DNA of 64,000 bases from Clostridia bacterium. Its GTDB lineage: Bacteria > Bacillota > Clostridia > Christensenellales > SZUA-584. The position numbers were made by a program, and so were the translations under genes. Numbering within the stretch: the stretch's first letter is position 1; every line of letters begins with the position of its first letter. The notes beneath the pieces were generated by a model, which was not told where the DNA came from, made no database searches, and saw only the letters and a list, made by a program, of their open reading frames with translations. The stretch spans positions 62,001 to 126,000 of the forward strand of contig QKIQ01000083.1 in assembly GCA_003249555.1 (NCBI GenBank). Reading direction: 5' to 3'. This document shows, piece after piece, positions 62,921-64,000 of the stretch.

Positions 62921-64000
62921 CTATAGAACCATATTCGAAAAACTCAAAAGCGATTGAAAAGAATTCATTGCCGCGCCGATTAGCGCCGCGCTGTCACCAA
63001 GCGATGAAAACAGTACCGGCACGTCGTTTACCTTTTTTATATACGAACTGACGATATGTCTGTGGTTTGCAATCCGCCCGCCGATGACAATCGCGTCCGG
63101 ACTCAGCGCAAGATCAATGATATCCAGCCCACGCCTTAAGTATTCAAAATACCTTTCTAATGCCGTTATAGCCTTTGCGTCGTTGTGTTCAACCGCAGCA
63201 ATAATCTCATCAATCGACTGGACTTCTTTTTGCGATGTTTCTCTATAATATTGGATCATCGATGTATTAGACGCAAACAGCTCTAAACATCCCTGACGTC
63301 CGCAGTTACACATTATCGGCTGATCCGATATTCGGATATGTCCAAATTCACCTGAGCGTTTATGGTTGCCTTTATAGATATGCCCTTTGACAATGATTCC
63401 GCAGCCCACGCCATTGGTGACGGATACATACACCAAGTTGTCTATGTTCTTTGATGTGCCAATCGAATGTTCAGCAAACGCGCCGATATTTGCTTCGTTT
63501 TCGATTATCACAGGCAGCCCCACCGATTTTTCAAGTGAAGCAAAGCTGCAATTGCGAATGTGCAAATTTGGCGCTTCAATTAAAAAGCCCATGGCTTCGT
63601 CCACTGTTCCCGGCAATGCGATCCCTATTCCGAGTATGCGAGATCGTTCCACCTTGCTCGACACGATAAACGCTTGTATGATATCTGCAAGAAGCGACAG
63701 CAAAATGTGATTATCTATCAGCTCCGGAATTTGAAAAGCTTCCTCGACCACATTGTCTCCTGCCAAATTCATCATCATTATCCGTATACGTTTTATCTCA
63801 ACAGTAATGCCGATCGAAAATCTTGCGTCTTCTATCAAGCTCAGCATGACGGGGCGTCTCCCACCAGAAGAGGCCGCCTGTTGCTCAGATAACAAACCTT
63901 CTTTGACCATCTCGTTGATATTGGCCGATACCGTTGGAATACTTAACCCAAGCGCCGTGGCAATATCATACCTTGTTTTCGGCGATTCTTCTCGAATGAG
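62921..64000 (-). CDS. ROK family transcriptional repressor, N-terminus cut by window edge
   Basis: The frame is open from 64000 to the stop at 62921. It includes a winged helix-turn-helix (RYDIATALGLSIPTVSANINEMVKEG) before the ROK sugar-kinase-like domain. The domain has an altered N-terminal phosphate loop, the GTVDE and NEANIGAFAEH segments, and the zinc site CNCGRQGCLE after GEFGHI. This is the NagC/XylR repressor type, not a kinase. The ATG at 63910 is internal. It probably regulates a sugar gene set beyond the window, or shares control of the adjacent cluster; convergent with it. Confidence 0.92.
   Translation of the reverse strand, partial: LIREESPKTRYDIATALGLSIPTVSANINEMVKEGLLSEQQAASSGGRRPVMLSLIEDARFSIGITVEIKRIRIMMMNLAGDNVVEEAFQIPELIDNHILLSLLADIIQAFIVSSKVERSRILGIGIALPGTVDEAMGFLIEAPNLHIRNCSFASLEKSVGLPVIIENEANIGAFAEHSIGTSKNIDNLVYVSVTNGVGCGIIVKGHIYKGNHKRSGEFGHIRISDQPIMCNCGRQGCLELFASNTSMIQYYRETSQKEVQSIDEIIAAVEHNDAKAITALERYFEYLRRGLDIIDLALSPDAIVIGGRIANHRHIVSSYIKKVNDVPVLFSSLGDSAALIGAAMNSFQSLLSFSNMVL

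Overview
The window reads as the chromosome of an anaerobic, low-to-mid GC Firmicute of class Clostridia. Evidence for this is two secreted proteins built from clostridial ChW repeats, SpoVS and a YlbJ-like sporulation protein, a T-box on hisS, an L20-type leader on infC, a Pta-AckA acetate pathway, and an IorAB/PaaK module for fermenting aromatic amino acids. I cannot name a genus. Most genes lie on the minus strand in conserved housekeeping operons. Many starts are TTG, GTG or, for infC, ATC.

Layout. 1-7.5 kb: tail of rqcH (+), then yajC, tgt, a MecA-type penicillin-binding protein split by an in-frame amber codon, queA, ruvB, ruvA and ruvC. 7.5-11.2 kb: a glycerophosphodiesterase, an MFS carrier, and rplT-rpmI-infC behind an L20-type leader. 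11.2-15.3 kb: a BaiN/YhiN flavoprotein, an RpiR regulator, surE and a DacF-like carboxypeptidase whose KTG box reads ATG. 15.4-21.3 kb: an NlpC/P60 lipoprotein with an apparently leaderless promoter, a PadR-ferredoxin membrane pair, deoB-punA and a SpoVB-like flippase. 21.4-25.4 kb: two paralogous ChW proteins with look-alike promoters and long leaders; the second has a 3' frameshift. 25.4-33.4 kb: smc-ftsY and ylxM-ffh-rpsP-khpA-rimM-trmD. 33.5-40.5 kb: spoVS, trxA, an RseC-like protein, hisS-aspS behind a T-box, and pta-ackA. 40.6-43.1 kb (+): tmcAL and ylbJ. 43.1-51.7 kb: a coiled-coil protein, coaD, rsmD, a 5-formyl-THF cyclo-ligase, alr, an ACT protein and paaK-iorB-iorA-paaK.

52-64 kb is accessory and more AT-rich towards the end. 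It holds an aldo/keto reductase and a sugar cluster: an RbsA/RbsC/periplasmic-binding-protein transporter, a Gfo/Idh/MocA dehydrogenase and two TIM-barrel isomerase/epimerase-like proteins on the minus strand. A divergent LacI repressor, a third TIM-barrel protein and an unlisted 43-codon ORF follow on the plus strand, then a ROK repressor cut by the window edge. Two perfect CG-centred palindromes in the 606-bp divergent gap, plus a degenerate copy at the lacI start, are good operator candidates. The gene set suggests import of a glycoside or polyol, NAD-dependent oxidation, then isomerisation or elimination; the substrate is unknown.

The best leads are the amber-split PBP, the frameshifted ChW paralog and the shared ChW leader, the KTG-less carboxypeptidase, the leaderless lipoprotein promoter, the PadR operator over its own start site, and the LacI-controlled cluster.
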